DNA of 64,000 nucleotides from Palleronia salina (GCF_900141995.1 NZ_FQZA01000012.1:48477-112476); one strand, 5' to 3'; positions 1-9,942 are shown, counted from the first letter of the stretch. Numbers and translations: made by a program. Notes: a model not told the origin generated them from the letters alone.

Positions 1-1327
1 CGTCCTTCGCGGCGGCCGCCGCGGCGCTGAGACGGTCCCAGTTCGGATCGTTGGGCTCGATCTCGGAGCCGTCGACGCGGGTGCCCGCGCACATCCGCGC
101 CCAGAGCGCTTCCACCAGCGCCAGCCCCTGCAGGGAGGCACCCTTCCCGAGCGCATCGCGGATGATCGGAAGCAGGAATCCCGTGTGGCGGGACGAGCCG
201 TCGAAGGCCACGCGGCGCACGGTGTCGCGGATCTCGGGGTTGGAATAGCGGCTGTCGATCAGGTCCACGTAATCGGCCGGCGTCATGTCCGGGACCGGTT
301 TAACATGCGGCGCGATTTCGTCCAGGGCCACCTTGCGGAACAGGCCGTGGATCGCGTCATGGGCCATGCAGTCGGCGATGGTCTTGCAACCCAGAAGCTC
401 GCCCGGGTTCGCCACGACCTGGTGGGTGGCGTTCAACAGGCGGATCTTCATCGCCTCGTAATCGTGCACGTCATCGGTGAAGGTCGCGCCGATCCGGTCC
501 CAGTCGGGGCGCCCGGCGCAGAACCGGTCCTCGATCACCCATTGGCGGAAATTCTCGTGGGTGACCGGGGCGTTGTCGTCGATCCCGAACTCGCGGACCA
601 GCTGCAGCTCGGACGGGCCGGTGGCGGGGACGATGCAGTCGACCATGGAATTCGGGAAGGTGCAGTTGGTTTCGATCCAACCGGCAAGGTCGCGATCGGA
701 CAGGCGCGCCAGCCCCAGCACCGTCTGTTTCAGCACGTCGCCATTGCCCTGCAGGTTGTCGCAGCTTTGGCAGGTGAACGGGCCGGTGCCCGCGTCGCGC
801 CGCCGCTTGAGCGCCGCGATCATCGCGCCGAAGGCCGTGCGAGGCGCCTCGGGGTTGGCCGCGTCGTGCTGGATGTCCACGTGCCCTTCGTCGAAGCCAC
901 CATCGGGGGTCACGAAATACCCGCCCTCGGTCACGGTCAGCGACACGATGCGGATCGCCGGGTCGGCCATCCGTTCGATCAGCGGGCCGTTGCCGTCTTC
1001 GACGGGAACGAAGTCGATCATCGCGCCGGTGACCTCGGCCGACCGGCCCTTGGGGTCCAGCTCGATCAGCGTGGTCAGGCAATCCTGGGCCAGCAGACGC
1101 TCGCGCTGTTTCGCGTCGGGCGCACGGACGCCCGCGCCGACGATGGCCCAGTCATGGGCCGCGCCGGTGTCCATCAGGCGGTGCAGATACCATGCCTGGT
1201 GGGCGCGGTGGAAATTGCCGAGGCCGATATGCACGATGCCGGGCGTGAGCGCCGCGCGGTCATAGCCGGGCACGCGGACCCCTTCGGGCAGATCCATCAG
1301 CGTGGCGTTCGACAGGCGGGTGGTCAT
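1..1327 (-). CDS. mtlK: Mannitol 2-dehydrogenase (long-chain polyol dehydrogenase), 3' end outside window
   Basis: NAD-dependent oxidation of D-mannitol to D-fructose in the cytoplasm. About 442 residues are present, read from an ATG at 1327; the reading frame is still open at base 1, so roughly the last 50 residues of a family member of about 490 are missing. The N-terminus has the family's HIGLGNFHRAHQAWYL nucleotide-binding segment near residue 31, and the motif ETNCTFPNSMVD and the segment KIRLLNATHQ are typical of polyol-specific long-chain dehydrogenases. It is the last visible gene of the smo operon, 37 bases after smoS, the same position mtlK has in Rhodobacter sphaeroides. Mannonate or arabinitol dehydrogenases are relatives, but the operon context favours mannitol. 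Confidence 0.93.
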   Translation of the reverse strand, partial: MTTRLSNATLMDLPEGVRVPGYDRAALTPGIVHIGLGNFHRAHQAWYLHRLMDTGAAHDWAIVGAGVRAPDAKQRERLLAQDCLTTLIELDPKGRSAEVTGAMIDFVPVEDGNGPLIERMADPAIRIVSLTVTEGGYFVTPDGGFDEGHVDIQHDAANPEAPRTAFGAMIAALKRRRDAGTGPFTCQSCDNLQGNGDVLKQTVLGLARLSDRDLAGWIETNCTFPNSMVDCIVPATGPSELQLVREFGIDDNAPVTHENFRQWVIEDRFCAGRPDWDRIGATFTDDVHDYEAMKIRLLNATHQVVANPGELLGCKTIADCMAHDAIHGLFRKVALDEIAPHVKPVPDMTPADYVDLIDSRYSNPEIRDTVRRVAFDGSSRHTGFLLPIIRDALGKGASLQGLALVEALWARMCAGTRVDGSEIEPNDPNWDRLSAAAAAAKD

Positions 1328-1364
1328 GAGTGAATCCTTCGCGAAATTCGTCGGGGCGACGGGG

Positions 1365-2134
1365 TCAGCTCATCCACTGGCCGCCGTCGACGTTGTAACA
1401 TTGCGAGACGATGTAGTCCGCCTCGGGCGAGGCCAAGAAAACGGCCATCCCGGTCAGATCGTCGGGCGTGGCGAAACGGCCCGCGGGCACACCGGCCGCG
1501 ACCTCGGCCTTCTTCTGGCCCGGCGGCTTGCCTTCGAGCTTGGCGAACATGCTGGCCACGTGGTCCCAGTGTTCGCCGTCGACCACGCCGGGCGCGATGG
1601 CGTTCACGTTGATGCCGTGGGAGATCAGGTTCAGGCCCGCCGACTGGGTCATCGAGATCACCGCCGCCTTGGTCGAGCAGTAGACCAGCACCAGCGGCTC
1701 GCCCCGGCGCCCGGCCTGCGAAGCCATGTTGATGATCTTGCCGCCATGGCCCTGGGCGATCATCTGCCGCGCGGCGGCCTGCATGGTGAACAGCGTGCCG
1801 GCCACGTTCACCGCGTAAAGCCTGTCATAGCTTTCGCGCGTGATGTCCACCGTCTCGGCCGCGTCGAACAGCGCCGCGTTGTTCACCAGGATGTCCAGCT
1901 TGCCGGCCCGGTCCACCACGGCCGCGATGGCCGCGTCGATGCTGTCCTGTCGCGTCACGTCCAGCTCGACGGCATAGGCCCCCTGCCCCAGTTCCTCGGC
2001 CGCCGCGCGGGCGGCCTCGAGGTTGATGTCGCCGATGGCCACGGTCGCGCCCTCGCGCAGGAAGGCGGCGGCGAAGCCCTTGCCGATTCCGCGCGCCGCG
2101 CCCGTGATCAGGGCGGATTTGCCGTCCAGCCGCC

Positions 2135-2138
<4 letters not shown>
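1365..2138 (-). CDS. smoS: Sorbitol (L-iditol 2-) dehydrogenase, SDR family
   Basis: Classical short-chain dehydrogenase of 257 residues that oxidises D-sorbitol/galactitol-type polyols to the ketose with NAD. Visible motifs: TGAARGIG cofactor loop at residues 12-19, NNAA at 86-89, catalytic Ser140, Tyr153 and Lys157 (YCSTK). The start ATG overlaps the smoK stop (ATGA), so translation is probably coupled. Its position between the importer ATPase and mtlK matches the Rhodobacter smo operon. SDR substrate choice cannot be read from sequence alone; the sorbitol call rests on context and on strong resemblance to SmoS. Confidence 0.92.
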
Positions 2139-3139
<1,001 letters not shown>

Positions 3140-3221
3140 GGAGAGGCTCCTTTTCAATACCCTTCGGCTTGCACGGCTTCAGGGCGCGATCGATGCCCTG
3201 TCGCGTGCGCGGCTTGAGGCG

Positions 3222-4052
3222 TTACTTCACGGCGCCGAAGGTCAGACCCCGGACCAGCTGCTTCTGGCTGAACCAGCCAAGGATGAGGATCGGCGCGATG
3301 GCCATGGTCGAGGCCGCGCTGAGCTTGGCGAAGAACAGGCCCTCGGGCGAGGAATAGCTGGCGATGAAGGCCGTCAGCGGCGCGGCGTTCACCGCCGTCA
3401 GGTTCAGCGTCCAGAACGCCTCGTTCCAGGCGAGGATGAAATTCAGAAGAACCGTCGACGCGATGCCCGGCACCGCCATGGGCGTCAGCACGTAAAGGAT
3501 CTCGTTGCGCAGGGACGCCCCGTCCATCCGCGCGGCTTCCAGGATCTCGCCCGGGATCTCGCGGAAATAGGTGTAAAGCATCCAGACGATGATCGGCAGG
3601 TTGATGAGCATGATGATCACCACCAGTGCCACCCGGTTGTCGAGCACGCCGAGCTCGATGCAGATCAGGTAGATCGGGTAGAGCACGCCCACCGCCGGCA
3701 GCATCTTGGTCGACAGCATCCACAGCAGGATGTCCTTGGTCCGGCGCGACGGGACAAAGGCCATGGACCAGGCCGCCGGCACCGCGATGATGACGCCCAG
3801 GATCGTCGAGAAGCCCGCGATGATGACCGAGTTCCACAGGAAGCGCATGTAGTTCGAGCGCTCCTGCACGATGCGGTAGTTCTCGAGCGTCCAGTCGAAG
3901 CCCAGGAAGATGGGCGGGTCCGCGATGGCCTGTGCCTCGGTCTTGAAGCTGGTCAGGATCGTCCAGAGGATCGGGAAGAAGATCAGCAGTCCGATGGCCC
4001 AGGCCACGGCCGTGTTGATCGCCTTGCGTCTGCTGCTGACTGCGCGTGCCAT
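3222..4052 (-). CDS. smoG: Polyol ABC transporter permease (MalG-like)
   Basis: Inner-membrane permease of 276 residues with about six transmembrane segments, CUT1 family. The cytoplasmic EAA loop that docks on the ATPase is visible as EAARMDGASLRNEIL followed by LTPMAVPG. It starts 13 bases after the smoF stop with a strong GGAGG-type ribosome site, and together with SmoF forms the transmembrane channel of the importer. The C-terminus ends in a QKQLVRGLTFGAVK tail, typical of MalG-like subunits. Confidence 0.94.
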   Translation of the reverse strand: MARAVSSRRKAINTAVAWAIGLLIFFPILWTILTSFKTEAQAIADPPIFLGFDWTLENYRIVQERSNYMRFLWNSVIIAGFSTILGVIIAVPAAWSMAFVPSRRTKDILLWMLSTKMLPAVGVLYPIYLICIELGVLDNRVALVVIIMLINLPIIVWMLYTYFREIPGEILEAARMDGASLRNEILYVLTPMAVPGIASTVLLNFILAWNEAFWTLNLTAVNAAPLTAFIASYSSPEGLFFAKLSAASTMAIAPILILGWFSQKQLVRGLTFGAVK

Positions 4053-4065
4053 GTCCGTCTCCTCC

Positions 4066-4932
4066 TCAGGTGTCCAGGTTCTTGCCGACGATGCGCATCA
4101 GGAAGATGGCGACGATGTTGGCCAGGATGATCGCGTAGACACCGCCCGCCGAACCAAGGCCGATATTCTGGCTTTCCAGCACCCGCTGGAAGATCAGGTA
4201 AGTCAGTGTCCGCGTGCCGAAGGCGCCGCCGGTGGTCACGAAGATCTCGGCGAAGATCGACAGCAGGAAGATGGTCTGGATCAGCAGCACGATGGTGATG
4301 GCCCGGCTCAGGTGCGGCAGGATGATGTACCAGAACCGCTTCAGGTGCGGGGCGCCGTCCATCTCGGCCGCCTCCAGCTGGTCGCTGTCCAGCGACTGGA
4401 TCGCGGTCAGCAGGATTAGGGTGGCGAAGGGAAGCCATTGCCAGCTGACGATCAGCACGATCGAGAACAGCGGCACGTCCGACAGCCACACCACAGGGTC
4501 GGCCCCGAAGAACCGCCACAGGTGGGCCAGAAGCCCGTTCGTGGGATCCATGAACATGTTCTTCCAGACCAGCGCGGACACGGTGGGCATGACGAAGAAG
4601 GGCGCGATGACCAGGATGCGCACGATCCCCTGCCCGAACATCGGCTGGTCCAGAAGCATCGCCAGCAGGATTCCGAAGAAGATGGTTATGACCAGCACGC
4701 CCCCGACGATGATCAGGGTCGAATAGATCGAGGGCCAGAAAGACGAGGATGTGACGAAGCGGACGTAATTGTCCCACCCCGCGAAGCCCAGGTCCCCGCC
4801 CCGAAGCGGCAGGTACTGCCTGAACGAGAACCAGAGCGTCATGCCCAGCGGCACGAGCATCCAGACCAAGAGCACGAAGACGGCGGGCGCCATCATGAGT
4901 CGCGCGGCGGAGCGTGAGTGTTGCGTGGCCAT
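4066..4932 (-). CDS. smoF: Polyol ABC transporter permease (MalF-like)
   Basis: Second inner-membrane permease, 288 residues from the ATG at 4932 (ribosome site GGAGGAC directly upstream; the in-frame ATG at 4947 lacks such a site). The EAA loop reads EAAEMDGAPHLKRFWYIILP. About six hydrophobic segments are visible. It lies 155 bases after smoE, and that gap contains a perfect 12-bp hairpin. Forms a heterodimer with SmoG in the sorbitol/mannitol importer. Confidence 0.94.
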   Translation of the reverse strand: MATQHSRSAARLMMAPAVFVLLVWMLVPLGMTLWFSFRQYLPLRGGDLGFAGWDNYVRFVTSSSFWPSIYSTLIIVGGVLVITIFFGILLAMLLDQPMFGQGIVRILVIAPFFVMPTVSALVWKNMFMDPTNGLLAHLWRFFGADPVVWLSDVPLFSIVLIVSWQWLPFATLILLTAIQSLDSDQLEAAEMDGAPHLKRFWYIILPHLSRAITIVLLIQTIFLLSIFAEIFVTTGGAFGTRTLTYLIFQRVLESQNIGLGSAGGVYAIILANIVAIFLMRIVGKNLDT

Positions 4933-5042
4933 GGTGTCCTCCCTCACGCGGCGCGGCCGCGGACGACTGGCAGAATGTCACGACGATCCGGTCGATGCAG
5001 ACCGCTCCTCCCCCGGGGATCGTCGGACCCGGGAACGGTCGT

Positions 5043-5071
5043 GCGACGGGGCGGGCGCGCCGCCCCGTCGC
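5043..5071 (-). promoter_or_regulatory. Intercistronic stem-loop between smoE and smoF
   Basis: A perfect 12-bp inverted repeat (GCGACGGGGCGG / CCGCCCCGTCGC) with a five-base loop lies just after the smoE stop and before smoF. There is no following T-run, so full termination is unlikely. Stable hairpins in this position after binding-protein genes commonly protect the upstream mRNA or cause partial termination, giving excess binding protein over permease. That role is inferred. Confidence 0.6.
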
Positions 5072-5087
5072 GATTGTTGGTCGTGGC

Positions 5088-6407
5088 TTAGTAGCCCGCG
5101 GCCTCCAGGGCGTCGGTCATGATGGCCTGGCCCTGCTCAAGCGCTTCCTCGACGCTCTGCTGACCGGCATAGGCCGCCGAGAATTCCTGGCTGACCTGGC
5201 CCCACATGCCCGCCCATTCCGGGATCGCGGCGAACTGGACGCCGGTATACGGGACCGGGTCGACCGTCGGGTTGGTGGGATCGGCCGCGTCGATCGACGC
5301 CAGCGTCAGGTCGGCAAAGGGAACGTCGGCATAGTTCTCGTTCTCGTAGAGCGAGGTCCGCGCACCCGGGGGCACGTTGGCCCAGCCTTCGTTCTCGGCA
5401 ACCAGCTCGATATAGTCGGTCGAGGTGGACCACTCGATGAACTGCTTGGCCGCATCGGCCTGCTCGGTGCCGGCCGGGATGGCAAGCGCCCAGGCCCAGA
5501 GCCAGTTGGCCTTCTTGTCGACGCCCTCGGCGCTCGGCGCCAGCGCGAAGCCGACGCTGTCGGCAACCTCGGATTCCTCGGGGTTGGTCACGAAGGACGC
5601 CGCGACGGTCGCGTCGATCCACATGCCGCACTTGCCCTGCTGGAACAGCGACAGGTTCTCGTTGAAGCCGTTGGTGGCGTAACCGGCGGGGCCCGATTCA
5701 GCCATCATCTCGGTAAAGAAGGTCAGCGTTTCGGCCCACGCTTCGCTGTCGAGCTGCGGCTCCCAGTCCTCGTTCACGGGACGTGCGCCGAACGAGTTCG
5801 CCATGGTCATGATGAAGGCACCGCCTTCGCCCCAGCCGGCCTTGCCGCGCAGGCAGATGCCGTTGATGTCGGCGTCGCGGTCGGTCATCGCGGCGGCCGC
5901 TTCGCGGATGAACTGCCAGGTCGGCTCTTCCGGCATCTCGAGGCCGGCCTCTTCCATCAGGTCCGTGCGGTACATGATCATCGAAGACTCGCCGTAGAAC
6001 GGCGCGGCGTAGAGCGTGCCGTTATAGCTGAGACCGGCGCGCATGGCGGGCAGGATGTCCTCGGCGTTGTAGTCGTCGGACAGGTCGTCCAGCGGCACCA
6101 GCCAGTCGTTGGCAGCCCAGATCGGGGCCTCGTACATGCCGATGGTCATGATGTCGAACTGGCCGCCGCCGGTGGTGATGTCGGTCGTGACGCGCTGGCG
6201 CAGGACGTTTTCCTCGAGCGTGACCCACTCGACCCCGATCCCCGTCTCTTCGGTGAATTGGTCGGTGTAGCCCTGCATCCGGACCATGTCGCCGTTGTTG
6301 ACGGTGGCGATGGTGATCGTCGTGTCTTGGGCCATGGCGGTCGCGGCCATGCCAGAGGCAAGGCCAATGCCGGCCACGGTGCCCAGAAGGCGTTGTGTCG
6401 TGGTCAT
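5088..6407 (-). CDS. smoE: Periplasmic polyol-binding protein of the ABC importer
   Basis: Solute-binding protein of 439 residues (family 1, MalE/UgpB type) that captures sorbitol/mannitol in the periplasm and delivers it to SmoFG. It has a clear Sec signal peptide with a likely AMA cleavage site at residues 24-26, then the mature DTTITIATVNNGDM start. The ATG at 6407 has a GGGAGG ribosome site. It is the first structural gene of the operon, 110 bases after the LacI-type regulator, and a candidate operator (TTTAC-4-GTAAA) sits about 20 bases upstream of the start. Confidence 0.94.
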   Translation of the reverse strand: MTTTQRLLGTVAGIGLASGMAATAMAQDTTITIATVNNGDMVRMQGYTDQFTEETGIGVEWVTLEENVLRQRVTTDITTGGGQFDIMTIGMYEAPIWAANDWLVPLDDLSDDYNAEDILPAMRAGLSYNGTLYAAPFYGESSMIMYRTDLMEEAGLEMPEEPTWQFIREAAAAMTDRDADINGICLRGKAGWGEGGAFIMTMANSFGARPVNEDWEPQLDSEAWAETLTFFTEMMAESGPAGYATNGFNENLSLFQQGKCGMWIDATVAASFVTNPEESEVADSVGFALAPSAEGVDKKANWLWAWALAIPAGTEQADAAKQFIEWSTSTDYIELVAENEGWANVPPGARTSLYENENYADVPFADLTLASIDAADPTNPTVDPVPYTGVQFAAIPEWAGMWGQVSQEFSAAYAGQQSVEEALEQGQAIMTDALEAAGY

Positions 6408-6427
6408 GTGTTCCTCCCAGAACGAAA

Positions 6428-6441
6428 TTTACGCAGGTAAA
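6428..6441. promoter_or_regulatory. Candidate LacI-type operator upstream of smoE
   Basis: Inverted repeat TTTAC-GCAG-GTAAA in the gap between the regulator and smoE. The half-sites are the same as those of the longer repeat before the regulator gene, but the spacer is one base shorter. A position just upstream of the ribosome site suits repression of the transport operon. Assignment to the neighbouring LacI-type protein is inferred. Confidence 0.45.
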
Positions 6442-6517
6442 GAGTTAGCGGCGAGCATATGTTCGGTCAACCAAAAGTTTCAAATTCGGATGCGGCAGCG
6501 CAGCATATTTAGCAGGA

Positions 6518-7579
6518 TCACGCGGACTCGCGAAGCTTCAGGACCCCGGGAAACAAGGTTACGGCGTGGTCCGTCAGGGAATTTTCCGCGCGTATCTTCT
6601 TCATCAGACGCGCCACGGCGGCCTGGCCGATGGCGTCCACGTCCTGGCCCACCGTGGTCAGCGACGGCACCAGGAACGGGCACAGCGGATAGTCGTCATG
6701 CCCAGCGATTCGCAGCCCGCCCTTGCGCCGCGCGCCCGGATCCAGCCCGAACCGCGCCGCGGCGCGCAGCGCCCCGATGGCCACGCGGTCGTTCACGCAG
6801 ATGATCGAGCGATCCGTCAGGCGGCCCTCGGCGAACTCCCGACCCAGCGCCAGCTCTCCGTGCGCCTCGTAATGCGCGCCGGGCTCGATCTCCTCGGTGC
6901 CGACGACCTGCGGCTCCAGCCCCAGCTCCTCCATCTTCTCGAGATAGGCGCGCTCGTGGTTCAGCGCGTTGAAATTGACCCGCGGCATGGCCAGGAACAC
7001 CGGCGGATCCCCCACGCGGGCCAGGTATTCGGTCATCAACCCCATGCTTTGAGAATGCTCGGTGCCGATGTAATCCACGTGGCTCAGCGCGCCGGGACGG
7101 CTGTCGACCAGGACGAATGGCAAGCGCCGGTTCAGCCGCTCCATGGCGGCGATATCGCTGTTGTCGCCCAATGGCGCGACGATGGCGCCGTCCACGTTCA
7201 TCGAGATCAGCGTCTCGACCGCGCGCGCCTCGACCTCGGGCGTGGTGTGCGAGCACTGCACGATGACGGTGAACCCCGCCTCCATGGCCGCGAACTCGAT
7301 GGATTGCTGAAGCTTGGTGAAGAACAGGTCGTTCAGGTAGGGGATGATGACGCCGATCATCCCCGTGGATTTGCGATTCATCCGCGTGGCGAAGAAGTTC
7401 GGCACGTATTCGACCCGCTCGAGCCCGCGTGCGATCCGCTCGCGCGAGCTGCGGCTGACGCTGTCGGGATCCTGGAAATACCGCGACAGAGTCGGGCGCG
7501 ACACGCCGATGGCGACCGACAGCTCTTCCATCGTGCGCAGGCGCGGCCGCTCGCCGCCCGCACCGGATCCCTTCGGCAT
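6518..7579 (-). CDS. LacI-family transcriptional regulator of the polyol operon
   Basis: 353 residues: an N-terminal LacI helix-turn-helix (MEELSVAIGVSRPTLSRYF at residues 17-35), the hinge region (YVPNFFATRMNRK) and a periplasmic-binding-protein-like effector domain with the family segment GMIGVIIPYLNDLFF. It lies immediately upstream of smoE on the same strand and probably senses a polyol or its ketose product. A near-perfect palindrome lies 28 bases upstream of its own start, suggesting autoregulation. The effector is not deducible. Confidence 0.9.
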   Translation of the reverse strand: MPKGSGAGGERPRLRTMEELSVAIGVSRPTLSRYFQDPDSVSRSSRERIARGLERVEYVPNFFATRMNRKSTGMIGVIIPYLNDLFFTKLQQSIEFAAMEAGFTVIVQCSHTTPEVEARAVETLISMNVDGAIVAPLGDNSDIAAMERLNRRLPFVLVDSRPGALSHVDYIGTEHSQSMGLMTEYLARVGDPPVFLAMPRVNFNALNHERAYLEKMEELGLEPQVVGTEEIEPGAHYEAHGELALGREFAEGRLTDRSIICVNDRVAIGALRAAARFGLDPGARRKGGLRIAGHDDYPLCPFLVPSLTTVGQDVDAIGQAAVARLMKKIRAENSLTDHAVTLFPGVLKLRESA

Positions 7580-7606
7580 TTTTACCTCCCGCGGGCATTG
7601 CGCCCG

Positions 7607-7631
7607 ATATTTTTACATCACGTAAAAATAT
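7607..7631. promoter_or_regulatory. Candidate LacI-type operator (perfect 10-bp inverted repeat)
   Basis: ATATTTTTAC-ATCAC-GTAAAAATAT: ten-base arms matching perfectly around a five-base spacer, in the divergent gap between the LacI-type gene (start 7579) and the membrane-protein gene (start 7753). It is strikingly AT-rich for this genome. It shares TTTAC/GTAAA half-sites with the repeat before smoE. Most simply the autoregulatory operator of the LacI-type protein; it could also affect the divergent gene. Confidence 0.6.
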
Positions 7632-7669
7632 GCCACCGTGATTGCCCCGCTGACAAGGGGTTAAATGAC

Positions 7670-7685
7670 AAATGGTATGCCATTT
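7670..7685. promoter_or_regulatory. Inverted repeat upstream of the membrane-protein gene
   Basis: AAATGG-TATG-CCATTT, six-base arms with a four-base spacer, 67 bases before the start at 7753. The shape is compatible with a GntR- or similar dimeric-repressor site, but no such regulator is adjacent. Weak assignment. Confidence 0.3.
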
Positions 7686-7752
7686 CACTGGCGCCATCGC
7701 AGGATGCGCTAGGTCGAACGCGACCGCGGAAAGAAGGACAAGGGACAGCCGA

Positions 7753-9159
7753 ATGCAGCACCGCCGTTTGGACCGGGCCGCCGGCGTCGCACTGGCCGCC
7801 ACCCTGATCCTGCGCGCGGCCTTTGAATGGGGCGCGGGCCCGGTCGCGGGGCATGCGGCCAGCCTTTCGGCCGTCGTGGCACTGGCCCTGCTGGCCCGCG
7901 GCGTCGACCGCACGCGGCAAGCCTTCCTTCTGATCGGTCTGGTCCTTGTCGCGGCCGCCTTCGCCACCCTGCCCGACGCCGGGGCCGCCGTGACCCGTGC
8001 CGCCGGCAGCGCGGCGTTCATCGTGGCCTTCTTCACGGCGCTCTCCAGCCTGCGCGGCGCGGCCGTCACCTCGGCCCCCATCGCCGAATGCGGACGCTTC
8101 CTCGCCGATCAGCCGCCCGGCCGCCGTTACCTTGCGCTGACGCTCGGGGGCGGGCTGTTCGGGATCATCCTGCTTTACGGTGCGATCTCGCTGCTGGGTT
8201 CCCTCGCCGTCGAAAGCGCCCGGTCCGAAGCGAATGCCGAGATCCGCGGCCATCGCATCCGCCGCATGCTGGTCGCCATCCAGCGCGGCTTCATCGCCAC
8301 GATCCCGTGGTCGCCGCTGACCTTCGCCATCGCGATCTCGACCACCTTGGTGCCCGGGGCCAGCTGGGGCGGCGCGGTTCTGCCCTGTCTCGTCTCGGGG
8401 CTGATCCTGGCCGGGACGGGCTGGGCGCTGGACACCATCTTCAAGCCACGCCTCACCGGCCCGCGGCCCAGCTACGCCACCCCCGACGGCACCTGGGGCG
8501 CCAAGATGCGGCCGCTTCTGATCCTCCTGGCCGTGCTGGCCGTGTCGATCGCGGGCCTGCACCTGCTGACCGGCATCCGCGTTGTCGGCGTCGTCATGGT
8601 GGTCGTGCCGGTCCTGTCCTTCCTGTGGATCGCCGAGCAGGACGTGCTGGATCACCGCCCCGGGGTCATCCGCGACGTCGCCGGGCGGGCCTGGCGCTTC
8701 GCCTCGGTCGAGATGCCGGCCATGCGGTCCGAGATCGTGCTGCTGGCCATGGCGGGGTTCATAGGGTCGCTCGGTGCGAGCCTCGCCGCCCCCTTCGTGG
8801 CCTCCGCCGGCATCGATGCCAGCGCCCTGCCCCCTGCGCTGCTGCTGGTGGGACTGTTCTGGGTGATCCCGGTGACCGGGCAGTTGGGCATGAACCCGAT
8901 CCTGGCCGCGTCGCTGCTGGTGCCGCTGCTGCCGGCGCCGGCCGTCATGGGCATAGACCCGGCGGCAGCCATCGTCGCCATCACCAGCGGCTGGGCGCTG
9001 TCGGGTGCGACATCGCCCTTCACGGCGTCGGTCATGTTGATCGGCAATTTCGGCGGGGCGCGCCCGACACATGCAGGTCTGGCATGGAACGGCATGTACG
9101 CCGCGTGCTGCGGGCTGCTGCTGACCGGATGGATCCTGGTCGCGGCGTCGATCCTCTGA
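7753..9159 (+). CDS. Polytopic membrane protein, transporter-like, function unknown
   Basis: 468 residues from the ATG at 7753 (purine-rich ribosome site AAGGACAAGGGA upstream), with roughly ten to twelve hydrophobic segments. The two halves carry similar short segments (IPWSPLTFAIAIST and SGATSPFTASVMLIGN), suggesting an internal two-fold repeat such as those in ion-transporter-superfamily carriers; that comparison is inference. It is divergent from the LacI-type regulator. I do not recognise a specific substrate or family. Confidence 0.75.
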   Translation: MQHRRLDRAAGVALAATLILRAAFEWGAGPVAGHAASLSAVVALALLARGVDRTRQAFLLIGLVLVAAAFATLPDAGAAVTRAAGSAAFIVAFFTALSSLRGAAVTSAPIAECGRFLADQPPGRRYLALTLGGGLFGIILLYGAISLLGSLAVESARSEANAEIRGHRIRRMLVAIQRGFIATIPWSPLTFAIAISTTLVPGASWGGAVLPCLVSGLILAGTGWALDTIFKPRLTGPRPSYATPDGTWGAKMRPLLILLAVLAVSIAGLHLLTGIRVVGVVMVVVPVLSFLWIAEQDVLDHRPGVIRDVAGRAWRFASVEMPAMRSEIVLLAMAGFIGSLGASLAAPFVASAGIDASALPPALLLVGLFWVIPVTGQLGMNPILAASLLVPLLPAPAVMGIDPAAAIVAITSGWALSGATSPFTASVMLIGNFGGARPTHAGLAWNGMYAACCGLLLTGWILVAASIL

Positions 9160-9176
9160 GGCATGTTCCGAAGAAA

Positions 9177-9253
9177 TGGCGCGGTTGACGGGGCTCGAAC
9201 CCGCGACCCCCGGCGTGACAGGCCGGTACTCTAACCAACTGAGCTACAACCGC
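9177..9253 (-). tRNA. tRNA-Asp (GTC), copy 1
   Basis: 77-base gene reading GCGGTTGTAGCTCAG at the 5' end, anticodon loop CTGTCAC (anticodon GTC), T-arm GGTTCGAGCC and an encoded 3' CCA. Acceptor stem GCGGTTG pairs with CAACCGC, with G as discriminator base. An identical copy lies 38 bases away. Confidence 0.97.
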
Positions 9254-9291
9254 GCATCTGGCGTGCGGGGTTCGGGTCATCGGGGCAATGG

Positions 9292-9368
9292 TGGCGCGGT
9301 TGACGGGGCTCGAACCCGCGACCCCCGGCGTGACAGGCCGGTACTCTAACCAACTGAGCTACAACCGC
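9292..9368 (-). tRNA. tRNA-Asp (GTC), copy 2
   Basis: Sequence identical to the first copy across all 77 bases, including the encoded CCA. On the minus strand it is transcribed first, and the pair is probably co-transcribed and processed. The 38-base spacer is unrelated to the flanks, so only the tRNA itself is duplicated. Confidence 0.97.
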
Positions 9369-9459
9369 CCATTGCCCGTCCGGACCCGGTCCGAACGTGA
9401 GGGGCGTTCTAGATACGGCCTCGGGGGGCGTCAAGCGCCAACACGGGCGGCAGCGGAAA

Positions 9460-9942
9460 TTATTGGCCCGGCAGGCGCAGCCACAAAACCGGGCGCGTCG
9501 CGGTGGGGTGGCCCAGCACCCGCTCGACCATCCTCGCGCCCTCGTGGCCGCCCTGCGAGACATAGAAGCGGCGCGCGGCGGTGTTACCGTCGATGACCGT
9601 CAGCCAGGCGCGGCCGGCACCCTCGGCCCGCAGCCGTGCGAACCCGGCACGCATCAAGGACGCGCCGATGCCCTGCCCGCGCAGGTCCGGCCGGGTATGA
9701 AGGTTGTCGATATAAGGCCAGCCCTGCCGCGTCTTCAGCCGGATGAATCCCGCCAGCCTGTCGCCGTCGCGCGCGCACAGCACGCCTTCGGGCAGCGTGG
9801 CCCAGCGCTCGGCCATCTCGGGGTCCAATCGGTCCAGCGCTTCGGCGGGAACGAAACGCGCATAGGCATCCGCCCAGCTGGCCGTGTGGAGGTCGCGGAT
9901 CGCGTCGAGGTCGTCGGGTGTGGCGGGCGTGATGTCATGCAT
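9460..9942 (-). CDS. GNAT-family N-acetyltransferase
   Basis: 160 residues; the acetyl-CoA loop RGQGIG lies at residues 88-93 after the beta-strand YIDNLHTRPDL, and the C-terminal N-x-x-A-R-R-F-Y segment (NTAARRFYVSQGG) is typical of motif B. I start at the ATG at 9942, where the sequence resembles family members, rather than an in-frame start at 9978. The substrate is unknown. It stands alone between the tRNA-Asp pair and the MHYT gene. Confidence 0.85.
   Translation of the reverse strand: MHDITPATPDDLDAIRDLHTASWADAYARFVPAEALDRLDPEMAERWATLPEGVLCARDGDRLAGFIRLKTRQGWPYIDNLHTRPDLRGQGIGASLMRAGFARLRAEGAGRAWLTVIDGNTAARRFYVSQGGHEGARMVERVLGHPTATRPVLWLRLPGQ

Noticed and set aside
9177..9368. Attachment-site duplication flanking an integrated element at the tRNA-Asp pair
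   Set aside because: The two copies are complete genes only 38 bases apart; there is no room for an element and no integrase gene.
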